Assembly: GCF_018687715.1 (NCBI RefSeq)
Contig: NC_056755.1
Coordinates: 21,917,501-21,981,500 of the forward strand
DNA: 64,000 nucleotides
Reading direction: 5' to 3'
From: Carya illinoinensis
Taxonomy: Eukaryota > Streptophyta > Magnoliopsida > Fagales > Juglandaceae
Positions 1-12,299 of the stretch are shown here, in pieces. Within the stretch, counting starts at the first letter, position 1; each line of letters begins with the position of its first letter. Both the position numbers and the translations under genes were made by a program. The notes under the pieces were generated by a model. That model had not been told where the DNA came from. It did not search any database and saw only the letters and a list, made by a program, of their open reading frames with translations.

Positions 1-620
1 TGTTGGATTCAACCATGGAAAAAGAAAAAAACTAGCAACAGGTTGACCTATTGGCTCTTATACCATGTAAAGGAAATGCCTAAAGCCAATATGCTATGAG
101 AAGATATTCATTTATAGACAAGATACACAGTAGCTGTACAATTACAAATATGGAAACAAATATACAAGGAAAACAAACTGCTACAATTGTGGAGAATTAC
201 TGATATCTTGGTCATAATTAGAGGAATTAGATTGTCCTCTAATAGTACCACATGCATTCGAAATGTTTTAATCTATATAAAGATCTTTGTAGCTTCATAG
301 AATAAATTCTTCAAGAATTTGAATTACATGTTTAAGAGATTTTATATCTTTTAGGAATTTTCATCTAAATATCATTATCCAATGATCTATATAAACATGC
401 TGGAACAATATCCATTAAATGCATATACGAACTTTTTGTGATTACCAAGCTAAAAAACAATCTGAATGTAATTACATCCACTATAAGAGAATATGTTTCT
501 TCTTAATCAATACCAGGTTTATATGAGAAATCTTGTGCAATAAGTCGTGCTTTGTATCTTATGATATCATTTTTCTCATTACGTTTATGTTCAAATACCT
601 ACTACTTATATCTAACAGGC
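1..620 (-). pseudogene. copia reverse transcriptase fragment
   Basis: Minus-strand frames give pieces resembling the copia RT N-terminus: a KHDLLHKIS-like stretch matching the usual YKARLVAQGFS, then GIDYEET-like, then a LDNDIYMKIP-like stretch near 340-370 and a KLQRSLYGLK-like stretch near 270. The frame changes several times and stops are frequent. The YVDD active-site region is expected beyond the left edge. It is a non-coding relic. Confidence 0.6.
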
Positions 621-1174
621 ATCATACCTTTAAGCGTTTGGACTATAGGTCCAAATACATGTCATTTTACTAGTGCATTCTACATGAATTACATTTTTTT
701 TTTCACTCTAACCAATTATTTCTACGTCTACATTCTTTGATGGTTTTTGGTTCAATTTCATTGTCACTTTTGGTGATGTCTAGAGCAACAAATAAAAATA
801 TTTTGTCAATTTTTTTTTTTATTTCTATCAAATAATTATCCTGTATTTACATAATATATCGAAATCTTGTTATTTTTAAGTACATTCTCCTCTTTAGGGA
901 ATAACTCTTCAGGATATAACTCTTCAAGATATTCCACTTTAAGTCTTTTTAGGAGAATTTTATACAAAAATTTTGGATGCATCGTGATTGTCCTACACAG
1001 ACATTGATTTTAGCTGGAGTAATAGTAGCCGAAATGTGAGAGACTACACGATTTTCTTATTGTCAATAAAGTCATTCGGTAATTGATTTGCAATAGTTTA
1101 TAAATGAATAGTCATTTGAACTTCTAGTTCACATTGATTTGTACAATGATCAAGATGAATAGCATCAAAGTGTT

Positions 1175-1990
1175 TCATGTTATTTGCTTTTGTGCTTCTA
1201 GCAACTTTTCTCCCCCTAATGATGGGAAGACTATTTTATTAAAATGATAACCTTCAAAATGAGCCTTAAAAATATTTCCAGTTAAATGTTCAATGTATTT
1301 GAAGATGAAGGGAAGTCTATGTTGAGAACCTATCTTAATGGGTTGGGAATGTGCAATTAGAACATACACAGCACAACCAAAGTAAAAAATGAAAAATATT
1401 TGGTAGTTGACCAAATGTAAGTTACAATGGAGAATAGTTATTATAGCCAGTTGGTCTTATTTGAACCAATGATGCAACATGCAAAATTACATATCTCCAT
1501 GCATAGACAGGTAACTTTGTTTACAAAAGTAATGGTCGATCAATTAATTGCAAATGTTAAATGACTAATGACTCAGCTATACCATTATGAGTATATGTAT
1601 GAGTAACATGATGTTCAACATTAATTTCAACTGACATACAATAATCATCAAAAGTTTTAGATGTAAATTCTCCTGTATCATCCAATTTAACAAAGCAAAT
1701 TGAATAATCAAGAAATTGAGCTCGTAATATAAAAACTTGTACAATGCAATATTTTGAGTAGAGAGTCAAAACACATGTGACCATCTGGTTGATGCATCTA
1801 TTAAAACCATAAAATATCTAAATGCGCCATATGGTGGATGTATAGGTCCACATAAATTTCCATCAATTCTTTGTGAAAATGATGAAAATTTAGTAATTAC
1901 CTTAAAATGAGATGGTCTGATAATTAACTTTCCTTTAGAATGTGCTCCACATAAATAATCATTTGGTAAAAGAATCTACTGGTTCTTTAA
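1175..1990 (-). pseudogene. copia integrase fragment
   Basis: Around 1560-1780 the minus strand reads LDDTGEFTSKTFDDYCMS, the copia integrase catalytic stretch (family form LDNAGEFTSQTFDDYC), followed by a HTHNGIAESL-like piece. Around 1175-1414 it reads FGCAVYV and then HFNKIVFPSLGGEK, the region after the integrase core. Around 1800-1960 weaker pieces match the start of the core (GPIHPP- and RYFMVLID-like). Stops and shifts separate the pieces. Confidence 0.75.
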
Positions 1991-2799
1991 GGAATGTCCA
2001 TATGAATTCTCAATTATTCAATGCATCATGATTGATTATAGATGACCAAGACGATCATGCTAAAACATAAAGATCTTTGGATTAGAGCACTTTTGGTGCA
2101 ATGTGACGTGTGATTCAATTGTTTTTATTATTATATAATATAACCTAGAATTAAAAGTTATCAATTTTTCTAATATGATCTTCTGGCCCAAATTTATTGT
2201 TGTAACGTAAAGATATTCATCACTTCCTTCATTGGTAGTTTCAACATAATGGCCATTAAGATGAATATCTTTAAATTGATTAAATTTCTTCTAAATTTTG
2301 AAGAATACATAGCATCGTCAATAAAATTATTATTATTATTGTTATTATTATTTTTTCCATTTTTGTAACATGATTTGTCCTTTCTAGAGCTTTCATTTAG
2401 ATTCGATGACCCATAAATTGTATTGAAATTGGCTCTATTTACAGTTATATATTGAAAATATTTTTTATGCGTAAGAATTGTATGTTATACAACTGTCTTA
2501 GAATTGATCAATGTATTAATAGAATTCATATCTCATTATAAACAAAACTATGTATAAAAATTTATTAATATAATTTTTTTAATAAGATGTACTAAAAGAT
2601 AACGACTCGAACATAATGTGATTATAATAAAGAAGGAAGATTAATTGTTATGGCCAAATGCATTACTAATCAAAATATCATTATCTCCATTTAGATTTAC
2701 AAAGAAATCAAAAATATCGAGATGAGTTAGGTCAATCCTATTTGGATTATCAAAATAAATTAGATGATATTTTGGATCATTGTAGTCGACAAAATTCAT

Positions 2800-3640
2800 T
2801 TGGATCAATTTTCCTTTTTATAGATGCTTGATATAAGTCAACCAAATGTTTGGACATACGACAGGTACGTGACTTATTTTGGGACATATAAGTCAATCAA
2901 TTTCCTTTTATACTACACTTGTGACATTTATCTACATATTTCTTTATTGACTTATTCTGCAAACCTTCGTTTTTATCTTGCTTTATCTTAATGTGATTCG
3001 ACTTCTAATGGTATATAGCATTTCTCTTTGAAGAATTTTTAGCATGTCCTCCTTGATTTTGATAGTTTTTTTTTTTTCATCATGTCTATGTCCATGACCA
3101 CAGTTTCCTTTTTTTATGATGAAATGATATTTCATTTGCTTTAAAGAATGGAGTAGAACCAGTTGGACAAGACTGATGATTTTTCATTAAAAACTCGTTT
3201 TGTTCAGCCACTGGTAAACAAAATATTAGTTTAGAATACTTAGTAAACTTTTACACATTGTCACTGCAGGAGCACATTCAAGGCACAAATATGTTATATG
3301 ATTTATTTCAAACATATCCTTATTAGTGACTTTTTCTATACACAATTTTAATTATGAACTTATTTTTTAAAAGTGCAGAGTTGTATTCACTAATAATCTT
3401 GCAATTTCAAGAGCATAAAATTATAACGAGATTATGGAAGGATCGTGGTTTCCTGGTACACGTATTACTTAAATTATCCCATACAATCAATGGATCTTTT
3501 ATTGTAAGGTACTTAATTTTCAATAAGATTATTGCTTTAGAGCAATGTTTTAGGAATGCTCCATTTCATTCCTTAATAGTATTTCCAAGGTTCATTTATC
3601 AAGATAAATATAAGTATCTAAAGATCTATGATAAATAATT
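2800..3640 (-). pseudogene. copia gag fragment with zinc knuckle
   Basis: The minus strand near 2830-2930 reads CHKCSIKGN, then SRTCRMSKHLVDLYQ, matching a CCHC zinc knuckle of the form CHKCGxxGHWSRTC with the His lost. Near 3100-3210 it reads LMKNHQSCPTGSTPF, a stretch typical of the same gag, before a Gly/Arg-rich segment. Near 3400-3640 lies the weakly recognisable N-terminal gag. The reading frame is broken throughout. Confidence 0.6.
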
Positions 3641-3961
3641 ATTGCTATAAATATCGAGGGTAATAAATTTAAGTTTTGTAAGATTTGACATGGTCTATAA
3701 CAAATATCTAAGTATAGAAAGAGAAAAATATTTAAAATCAAACTAAAAAGACAAGATTAATATTCATTACATTGATATGTTAACATTACTCTATATAATA
3801 TCACATAGATCATATTAAGATTTTATAGAATGACTTATATCACAATAAGTAGATATCAATATTTATTAAAGAGGAAATTACAATGGTTCAGAAAATGTTA
3901 CACAAATATTTTGCCAACGATTAAAAGAACACAACAATTGACTAGAATCTTGTGCTGATAA

Positions 3962-4249
3962 TGTTTTATGAAATTAAATAGAAGTAGCAAGAGAATAGAA
4001 ATATTATTATATAAACTTAGTTATTCAGGAGCTTAATATCATTCACTTCTATATTGTATAAATAATCTTCAAGGCACCCTTTTATAGGCATAAGGGGATA
4101 AAGAATATGAAATTGTGATATATGGATTAATAAGATACATTCATAAATCTTGGAATCTCGATAGTTGATATATGAATGGGATAGAATTTTAAAAATTGGA
4201 ATTTGAATGGTCATTCACAAAGTTCATGTATACATTTACAACAACTACA
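3962..4249 (-). repeat. Probable 5' LTR of the left copia
   Basis: This 288-bp segment begins TGTTTTATG and ends CAACTACA on the plus strand, so it has TG...CA ends. On its left (downstream in element orientation) lies the minus-strand motif TTATCAGCACAAG, a form of the post-LTR sequence TTATCAGCACGA seen in plant copia elements of this kind. The partner LTR is outside the window, so the right boundary is inferred from TG/CA alone. Confidence 0.5.
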
Positions 4250-4493
4250 TCTATTATCTATTACACTAAATAAAAGTTGAAGTTTTCTGTTTATAAAATA
4301 CTGTGCCACGTCAGCATTTATATATTATAATTATAATTTTTAATTATTCTTTAATTATAATACAAATATATCATTTACACTTCCATTCTTTATGACTACT
4401 TTATTTTCCGTCTCCTGCATTCCCGTCTTTTGACTCTTTTGCACTCTTCGCCAATGTCTATCCTTTATCACCATTTCATTAGCCAGGAAAACT
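4250..4493. other. AT-rich spacer; no gene seen
   Basis: AT-rich DNA with no coding signal. It includes GCCACGTCAGC at about 4311, which resembles the inner part of the MULE right terminus (GCCACGTCAGCC at 12838). Positions 4441-4483 form the left copy of a direct repeat also found just beyond the right end of the MULE. Confidence 0.5.
4441..4483 (+). repeat. Left copy of 43-bp direct repeat flanking the MULE
   Basis: Aligned without gaps to 12937-12979, 33 of 43 bases agree by hand count and most differences are transitions. Both copies share TATCCTTTAT-ACCATTT-ATTAGC. The copies lie just outside the MULE termini, so they may be relics of a duplicated target or of a repeat already present there. 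Confidence 0.5.
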
Positions 4494-4543
4494 CTATATG
4501 CAACCGGGGGGTGTCCCCGGTGCGGCCTCGGGTCCTACGTGGC
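4494..4543 (+). repeat. Left terminal inverted repeat of the MULE
   Basis: Compared without gaps to the reverse complement of 12838-12887, 33 of 50 bases match by hand. The inner part agrees best: GCGGCC, CGGG and ACGTGGC are shared. The sequence is very GC-rich (GGGGGGTGTCCCCGG), in contrast with its AT-rich surroundings. Confidence 0.65.
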
Positions 4544-4589
4544 CAAACAAAATGTAAACGACGCCGTTTACATTTTGTTTGAATCTTGC

Positions 4590-5034
4590 TCCGTGGCTTT
4601 CTCCCACAAACACAAATCCCTTCCTCGCTTCTCTCTCGTCCCCCCTCTCATCTCTCTCTTCCCTCTCGTCTCACCCGAACCCTAACCCTAACCCACAAAT
4701 GCTCCCTCTCAGCTCCCTCTCAGCTCCCTCTCATCTCACTATTCTCAACTCCTTCTTCGTCTTCTTCTTCTTGTCCTCCTTCTCCATCCCTAGAAATCAT
4801 CTTCACGAACATTTCTTCTTCTTCTTCTTCTAGAAATCGTGTTCTCCATCGATCTGTCTCCAGCAACCCACGAAACGAAGCCTAACCCAGATTTGGTCTT
4901 TCTCTTCGTCTTCTCCATCGATCTGTCTCCATCAACCCACGAAACGAACCCGTACCCAGATCTTGTCTTTCTCTTCGTCTTCCCCATTGCACCATGCGAG
5001 TCTCCTTACGTCTAGATCTACGGCCACGTCATGG
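4590..5034 (+). promoter_or_regulatory. Likely 5' exon/leader of the GRF-finger gene
   Basis: A CT-rich, ATG-poor stretch typical of a plant 5' leader runs to a strong splice donor ATG/GTAAGT at about 5034. Within it a 69-bp unit is repeated in tandem (4842-4910, 4911-4980). An upstream ATG at 4994 would give a 13-codon reading frame into the donor. I take the segment as mainly untranslated because the next exon has its own start. Two TTAGGG-type units (CCCTAACCCTAACCC near 4680) are incidental. Confidence 0.5.
4842..4980 (+). repeat. 69-bp tandem duplication in leader
   Basis: Two consecutive copies start TTCTCCATCGATCTGTCTCC at 4842 and 4911. Each continues through CAACCCACGAAACGAA and ends in TCTTTCTCTTCGTCT. 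A third partial start follows (TTCCCCATTG). Confidence 0.85.
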
Positions 5035-6000
5035 TAAGTTTCCTACTAAACCCCCGATTGTACTAGTTATATGCTTAGATCTGCACCGACCTGTACACTG
5101 ATTTTAGGTTGCTGACATATTACACTAGTTTTGTGTAAATTTTTTTTTCTTAGATCTGCGATACGGAAATTTCCATGTTTTTTCAGTTTCAAATATTTTC
5201 TTGGAATTTGTTGAATTAGAAACTTGAAGGAAAAAATAGATTTCAAGTTATTAGTACTGGATTGGTTGGCTTACTGATGAAGGGTTGTGCGTGTAAGATT
5301 GGTTGGTGGATTGCTTGGATCATATTGCTATGTTGAATTGATCTGGGTCTTTTTAGATTAGATTTTGAATGTTGATGTTTTGGTTTATTTCAGTAATTTG
5401 CAATTCAACATGGGCCTGCCATGTTGTACTTTGGGTTGTAACAAGCATATTTTACAATATGTCAGGGCAATTATAGGGCATTTATACCTTAGTACCCATG
5501 TATACGCCAAAATTTTTTATATACAGTATTTGCATACATTGTATGAATTATTATTATCTACATTATTTGCATAAATTGTTCTGCTAGCATGCCAGTTTAC
5601 TGACTTTTGGTTTCTTTTCTAAATAAATGGAGATATTTGAAGTGTTCATTACTTGATTTGGAGATTTTGTGGAATTTGGATTCGGTTTATTTATTTATTT
5701 TGTTTGATGAATCTTTTGGTTGTGGATTCATCTCAGTATGCTTACAATCTGTTTTTGGGCTTGACCAACTGCATTAGATTTCTTTAGTTTTTATTAGATG
5801 CAGATATTATAGGGAAAATGAGAATAATACAATGTCAGAACTTAGGGATTGTAACTTTAGGGGGGTTAACTGAATGTTGCATTCTATTTTAGGTGTAGGG
5901 CAGGGCAATTGAAGTAATTAATTCAAACCAAAATGCTATTTAATTTTATTCCATCATTATTCAACTGTTATTCAATTATTTTATGGGGGTTCATCTTAGA

Positions 6001-6588
6001 ATGTCATCATCATCTTCATCAATATCTTCTTCATTTTTTCCCAAACGTACTTTGGGTAAAACATTGTGCTTCTGCGAGCTTGAAGCCACTTTGAAATGGT
6101 CAACCACTGCCAAAAATCCCAGACGACCTTTTTTAGGGTGTTCAAAATACAATACCCAGGTAACTACACTAATCAGAAGCCTAACATAATTTCACAATAT
6201 ATACTTTTCTTTATAATGAACAGTTCATCAGCACCTCATATTTTTTTTGACTTATTAGGGCTTACCATATTGTAAGTTTTTCAAGTGGTTGGATGGTAAT
6301 GAAGTGACTGAGTTACAAGTTCGAGAAAGGGCCAACGGGCTGTTAAAGAAAGAGAAAGAGGTTGAGAAAATACTTGAGCTTCTCGAAAAGAGAGAGATGG
6401 AGCTGCGTAAGATAGTGGATCGCCTTGAGAGGGTGGAGATGGTACTATCCAATAATCGCGAGGAGGTTATGCAAAGGGAGTTGGTGCATGCTGCAGAAGA
6501 GGCTAAAATAAGGCGTTTAGCTTCCCTACTTCGGATTTATTGTTGTTTTGCCTTTGTACATGCATGTTACCTAGTGTTATATAAGTAA
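6001..6588 (+). CDS. GRF-type zinc-finger, coiled-coil, membrane-tail protein (MULE-borne)
   Basis: Two coding exons (6001-6159 and 6259-6588) with a GT-AG intron at 6160-6258 in phase 0 give 162 residues. The first exon follows an acceptor (ATCTTAG at 5992-5999) and starts MSSSSSSISSS. Residues ~25-68 form a GRF zinc finger: CFC, then NPRRPFLGC, then YCKFFKWLD. The usual family form is NPGRRFxxC...CxFFxWxD, so the GR of that motif is altered. Residues ~75-140 are a Glu/Lys/Arg-rich heptad region predicted to be a coiled coil (LLKKEKEVEKILELLEKRE). The last ~20 residues (IYCCFAFVHACYLVLYK) are hydrophobic, a likely membrane anchor. Such short GRF proteins are common in plant genomes, often near transposons. 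The reading frame is intact. The function is unknown; because it lies inside the MULE termini, an accessory role for the element is my inference. Confidence 0.75.
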
Positions 6589-6670
6589 TTTAGCTTTCAT
6601 CTTACTAGTTCTATGTGTAGGCATTAAAGTTGTACATGTGTATTATTTTGTGGTATTATTTTGTTGTTTA

Positions 6671-7045
6671 GGTGTATTTATTTTATGGAATTGGACTGGT
6701 ATTTAGCAGCTTGTCTCTTATTTTGGTATTGGAGAATTAGCAAATGTTGTATTTAGTGTTTTTTGACAAGTGAGAAATGGGTTGAATCGGCTGTAACCTG
6801 GTGTATTTATTTTGTGGGATTGAACTGGTAGTTGAGCAGCTTCTCTTATTTGGTATTTGTCATCAAATGTTGTATTTAGTGTTTTTTAAAAGTTGGTGAG
6901 AAATGGATTGAAGGCTGTTTAGGTGTATTTATTCATTGGGAATGAAACCACCTGTATTCCAGCTTGTTGTCTCTTATTGATACTTAACAGAGGGCAAATG
7001 ATGTATTTACAATTTTTATTCAAGTGAAAAATTGATTACCATCAG
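6671..7045 (+). repeat. ~125-bp tandem repeat, three copies, after the GRF gene
   Basis: Three diverged copies begin GGTGTATTTATT at 6671, 6801 and 6921. Each contains a CTGGTA/CTGTAT...CAGCTTGT-CTCTTAT core and TGATGTATTTA/TGTTGTATTTAGTG near its end. They occupy the probable 3' UTR and the spacer between the convergent genes. Confidence 0.8.
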
Positions 7046-7758
7046 TTGTGTTTTTGCCCGACTTACAAATGCGTAAGGTCACAACATTCAACCATTCATT
7101 TGATATCGTAATCGGGTTTGCCCATAGCATATAATAAACAATTACAACTACAAGTAGTTAGAAAATTGATATGATAATACTACTCATTCTAATGGGAGCT
7201 AAATTACACAACTGGGAGATCCAAACTGGTAGTTTAGCAGTTTTACCTCTATTACCTAATCAAATGATTATTTTACAATGCATAATATTGGTACAAAATA
7301 GCCTTCGGAGGTGAATGAAGAACAATTCCAAATTTTATAACTCTGTTTCACAAATATTACACAGGGAAATACAAAAACTTTTCTCCTCCTCTTCAAGTCA
7401 ATTTCCAGCACCTCACAAAGGCACAACACCTGAGAAGCGTAATTTCACAGTATCCCCCTCATGAATTCCAGCACCTCACAAAGGCACAACACCTGAGATT
7501 TCTAGTTCCAACACCTCAAGAACGTAACATGCATTACAGCACCTCAATATCCGGATTTTTATCAAATTTCACAACCTAAAACCCATCTAAATACCTGTAT
7601 ATTTTAACAATCCTACAAATTGTGCAAGTTCTTCCCAACAATTCCGAAAATGAAATACACACAATAAAGCTCAATAGTTGACAATTCTTTCCCAATACAA
7701 CCCAACAGTTAAGATAATACCACAAATTCCTGAGATTTCTAAAACACCAATAAACCTA
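7046..7758. other. Intergenic spacer between the convergent MULE genes
   Basis: No gene seen. Positions 7408-7560 contain short tandem repeats of CAGCACCTCACAAAGGCACA (twice exactly, about 60 bp apart) and further CAGCACCTCAA variants. The rest is AT-rich and probably holds the 3' ends of both transcription units. Confidence 0.6.
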
Positions 7759-10700
7759 TCATTGCAAAGGTTGTGAGCCATCCATGCCAATTTGCATCTG
7801 TAAATATTAAACAACAAATATATTAATGGGGTATTAAACATTAATATATTTGTGGTCACTTACGCTTATTAAATAATACCACAAATCACTTACGCTTATT
7901 AAATATATTAAACATTAATATATTTAAATATTATATTAATGTTTTAATATAATCTGGTATAGAGATTAGTATTAAACATTGCAAATGAGTTAAGATCACT
8001 TACGCTTTCCTGACTCTGCATCATTATTTCTTGAGGCTGAGTTCCAATAATGACGGTTGGTGCACCGCTTTCGCTTTCTCCAATTGGCTGTTGACACATC
8101 AACTCAATATGCTAAAGCCAAATAATTAATATCGAACCCATAATAACGTAAAAATGTCAACATACCTGCTTGTTAGACACATCCATCAGAGATGGGCCAA
8201 ACAAATTCCGACATACTTCCACAGCTGGCGTATCTTCTCTTTCCGTGACGTGGGTGTCTCCTCCTCCTCGCTAAAAATGTTGAGACATCAAAAAATATTT
8301 TAATACGATAGGAGTTGGTAAAAGAAATTCTAATTGGAGTTAATAGGTGTATATATGCACATCTTTACGCTTCCCCTTTGCTGGTGCTTTCTTTGTCTTT
8401 GCTTTGGCTTTCCGTATTTCTATCTCTATCCTGGATGCTCTTCTTAGAGATGGAGGTCTGCCTTTTCCTTTAACCACACGTGGACTGTGTACTTCCCCAG
8501 CACCACCGACCGTAGTGGCATTTGCCGTACTATCAACATTGGAACCAACTTGAGTCATCGATGGGGGTTCTTCATTCGCACGATAAAGCTCAATCATTGC
8601 GAGTAACTTAGCTCTCGCATCCTCAGTATGCTTACTCGAACCCGCTGCATGGGTAATCATCTGATAACAGGTACTTAACAGACTTGAATATCTATTAGAA
8701 TCTAGTCGTTATTCCCCTTTGTCATAGCTACTTTTAAGTAAAGTGTATCGCCTTTTAATATCCTTTCTCCATCGATCTAAAATGTACATTTCCGGCAAAT
8801 ATTTAATATCGTTACACCTGAACACGACCAAAATGTGCCGACACAATATCCCCCTCATCTCAAATAATCCACAAGAGCACGTTGCAACTGCATCAATCTC
8901 ACTAAAGTCCACAAAATATTTAACCAACTTAGTGAAATCTTCCAAACAAACTTCATCGTCAACCATATATGTCTTTACGGCACCAACAAAATTATGTAAC
9001 TTCGGATTCAAGTCAATGATACCGTTGACTTGCTGCTGAACTTCTTTGAACTTAGCAATCGTGTACAACTCTTGGAACCTCTTTTCAATCGGAGATCTAG
9101 ATATGCAGGGGATAGTGACATTAAATGACTGAAAGTCCGCGAGATTTTCATTCTCAATCTTTTTCTTCAACGCGTTATCAAATTGGTCGACAAACTCCTT
9201 TAAGTTTGTCCTAGAATGTACATAACCGTCAAAGAATGCATTCATACTCTCGCTTCGCTGCGTGGTACTCATTCCAGCCCAGAAACATGCCTTCAAAAAA
9301 GCCGGCACCCAATGTTGACGCTCAACGTATAGGCTATGCAACCACGCATTCTCATGCAAGTTGTAAGTGGTAAGCAACTCATCCCAACATTTCTCAAACT
9401 CATCTGGCTGTTGGCTGTCATATACACATTTCATCAATGCATTTTTCATTCCCGTTTTGTACGAACCATATGAACCAAGCTTTTCTGGAACTTTCTTCAG
9501 TATATGCCAAAGACAAAAACGATGCCGGGTATTTGGAAAGACAATTGCGATTGCATTTTTCATCGCTCTATCCTGATCAGTGATAATAGCCTTCGGAGCG
9601 TTACCATCCATGCATTGCAACCATGTCTCGAATAACCACGCAAAAGTCTCGGTATCCTCGCTAGAAATCAACCCTGCTCCCAACAAAATTGATTGTCCAT
9701 GGTGGTTTACACCAACAAATGGTGCAAAAGGCATCACATATCGATTCGTTAGGTATGTGGTGTCAAATGTGACCACATCACCAAAATATTGGTACGCTGC
9801 TCTACTACGGGGATCTGCCCAAAAGACGTTCTTTAACCTCCCGTCATCATCTATATCCATCATATAAAAGAACCCAGGATTTTTGTATTGCATCCGCAAA
9901 AAATACTGTCGGAGCGCTCCAGCACCACCGGCGCCAAGTCGTAGATGTCTTGCCTTGTCTATATAATTACGACAATCCTTTTCCAAAAATGGGAGATTCT
10001 CGAATCCACCCGCGCCAACAACGAGAGATCCGTAACTCTTATTCGCTCGGATGCCAGCCTGATCATTTGTATCTAGGACCCTTTTTACGGCATCACTTAC
10101 TTCTCTATTACACCGAAAGAAGCGGGATTTCTTTGGACTGAGGCCATGGTTATGGATATTATGTACTGTCGTCAACCGAAGCACTCCATCTTGCCTTAAG
10201 GCATTAATCTTTGCCTTACATTCCGTCTTTCCTGTCGAACGTGGTTTAGCAATATTCAACGTCCTATTCCGGGCCTTCCCACCACGGGCACACGAAAAGA
10301 GTGACGTATCTAACAGAGTTATCTTCTTCCCTCTCAGTCCGTTTTGTCATCACACCAAAGCCGCATTTTTTACCATATTCCTTATAATAACTTAATAGCT
10401 CTTCAAAGGAATTAAACTCCATTCCCGTTTTTGGCTCCTCAATCGAATCATCATCTCCCACTTGGACATTCTGAGATTTCTCACCACTACCAGATCCAGA
10501 AGGCTGTTCAGATTCCCCCCCCCCCATCAGTTTTATTATCCGGATTTGAACCAACTACTAAGCTCGTGGTAGAGCTTGTGCTGATAGGAGTTGGATGTTC
10601 CATGATATGTTGAAATGAGTAACCAGCATTCTGCAAAAAATTATAAAAGGCATTAATTAAAATGCTGCAATTAAGCGACGAATTATTTTTTAATATGTTG

Positions 10701-11034
10701 AAAAAAAGCCAACGTATTAAGAATAAATCCAGATTAAACTCTTATCAGTACCTGTATGTTGGTCACAAATTGATTACCACCCGGATATGGTAGAAAAGTT
10801 GGTGACCACGTAGGCACTGGTCCAAAGTAACCAGGCATGTAATTTGGAATGTTTTGACTAATTGATGGTATGGCCTAACAGGGTTATTAGATAAAGTTTT
10901 AGGTGTATTTTGGAAAAAATTTATCAACAGTACCAACGTAATTGCTTTTTTCTATTATATAACATACATACCTCGGATGGGGGATTTGAGCTAGATAATG
11001 TCTGCGGAGTTGGCTGTTCATTCTCGTTTCCCAT
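7759..11034 (-). pseudogene. FAR1/FHY3-type MULE transposase, six exons, lightly damaged
   Basis: Six exons with GT-AG introns, all in phase 0: 11034-10972, 10874-10752, 10630-8361, 8270-8166, 8102-8004, 7797-7759, totalling about 898 residues. Exon 1 starts MGNENEQPTPQT; the last exon ends GMDGSQPLQ and TGA. Exon 3 holds a FAR1 DNA-binding finger (from FNSFEELLSYYKEYGKKCGF to the HNIHNHG His pair), then the MULE DDE domain with FDTTYLTN and ITDQDRAMKNA (first and second Asp), a WHILKK motif and RSESMNAFF (candidate Glu region). A SWIM finger follows (CSCGLFEMRGILCRHILVVF). After it come Lys/Arg-rich and Gly-rich tails. Three lesions: an 11-nt G run (plus strand 10515-10525) one base too long, a TTTT run at about 10293-10296 one base too long, and an in-frame TAA at 8709-8711. 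Both frameshifts are in homopolymers, so sequencing error cannot be excluded. A host-domesticated FAR1 gene is less likely given the flanking inverted repeats. Confidence 0.85.
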
Positions 11035-12299
11035 GCCCGTAAAATATAATAGAACTGGCACCAATTAATTAATTCAACATAACTTTCAAATCTGAAATAC
11101 TTTTTAATTGCAACTACAAGTAACAACCTCAATTACTATTTTCAGTCCATAATCCGATATTTTCATAGTACATGTTTATGGAAGTAGCAAAAAATAAATA
11201 CTGACCATAAAGAGATGTGACAATGTTAAAATGACCATGAACATGTGGAACTCCAAAAATTAATTGCCTTAAATCTAAAAGGCCGTGTACTCAAGTTTTA
11301 ACACACAATATTGAGATTAGGAAAAATATGCATGATCAGAAATCTCACACGTAAAAAAAATACGTGGTGATATATCATTCTCCTCAACAAAGAGAGGCTG
11401 AAACGCATGGGCATCAAATATAAGCGGAAATATGAGTAGTGCCTAGCTTTCAATAAATATACACATCAACAAAAAATAGTCATGCTTATATCATGAACAA
11501 AACAGAGGCTTTATCTCGCTAGGAACAACAAATCTAGCTCCTATATCAATGTTACATCTCCTAAAAAATATTTTGTAGTTATTCCATAAGTAAATCCAAC
11601 GTACAAATCTCCAATTGATCTTAGTTCGTCTTTATATGGTGCTTGAGTGTACCACATAGATACACTAGAGACAATCAAAATCCCCACAACCTAGATGTTT
11701 TTTCACAAAGAATCTGTCTTTGAAAGTACTTTCCAAAGAACTAAATATCATCATTAATATAGAAATGAGGATTCATTTTAATTAGTCACCATTTAGTAAC
11801 TAACAACTGGTCTTAAAGGCTAACCTCTACCGTCCCTTAACTCCATTAATCTTTGCCTGGAGTAATGCCAAACATTAGTTCTTGGCATTCCAAAAATGAA
11901 AATAGGCATGGGCATCCAAAAAGGGATGTCATTTACCGATAAGTGCAAATGCACTTTTTGAGTTTTTAATTTATTTTAAATACTTTTCAAACATCTTTAA
12001 ACACTTTTAAAAATTAAAAAATACCAGGGGAGTGCCTCCAAAACAAATTGTCAATATTCATACATCTTTTCCATAGCACAGAAATTAAAGCCAGCATTTG
12101 CATGTACAAAGAGAGTGTTTTGGCATGAGAAATTGGTCATCAAATGACAGCAAAAGCAATAAAAAATACCCAAAAAAAAAAGAAAGGGGAAAACAAACAA
12201 ACAAATGAGAAACCCATATCAAACCCGGAACAAAGAAAAATTACTGCAAAAATCATTCTCTTATTTTCATTGGCAGTTGAAAGATCAACATACAAATCC
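11035..12299. other. Upstream region of the transposase gene; no other gene seen
   Basis: AT-rich DNA between the transposase start and the right-end tandem repeats. It should contain the promoter and leader of the minus-strand gene. I see no reading frame with coding character and no clear TATA assignment. Confidence 0.5.

Larger units (their letters stand above)
1..4249 (-). mobile_element. Decayed Ty1/copia retrotransposon, truncated by window start
   Basis: Read on the minus strand, the order from right to left is LTR (4249-3962), primer-binding-like site, gag with a zinc-knuckle region (about 3640-2800), integrase (about 1990-1175) and reverse transcriptase (about 620 to the window edge). 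This is gag-IN-RT, the Ty1/copia order. Every domain is broken by stops and frameshifts, so the copy is dead and old. The 3' LTR would lie before position 1. Domain identity rests on short conserved stretches seen in translation; the order and shared strand make the call firm. Confidence 0.8.

Noticed and set aside
4679..4695. Telomere-like CCCTAACCCTAACCC
   Set aside because: Only two and a half units inside a CT-rich leader; too short for an interstitial telomeric array.
4579..4987. Overlapping open frames of 65-99 codons on both strands
   Set aside because: Produced by CT/GA-rich low-complexity leader sequence (Ser/Leu/Pro runs); no family and no splice support.
8347..10141. Several plus-strand open frames opposite the transposase
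   Set aside because: They mirror the minus-strand exons, which have clear domain signatures.
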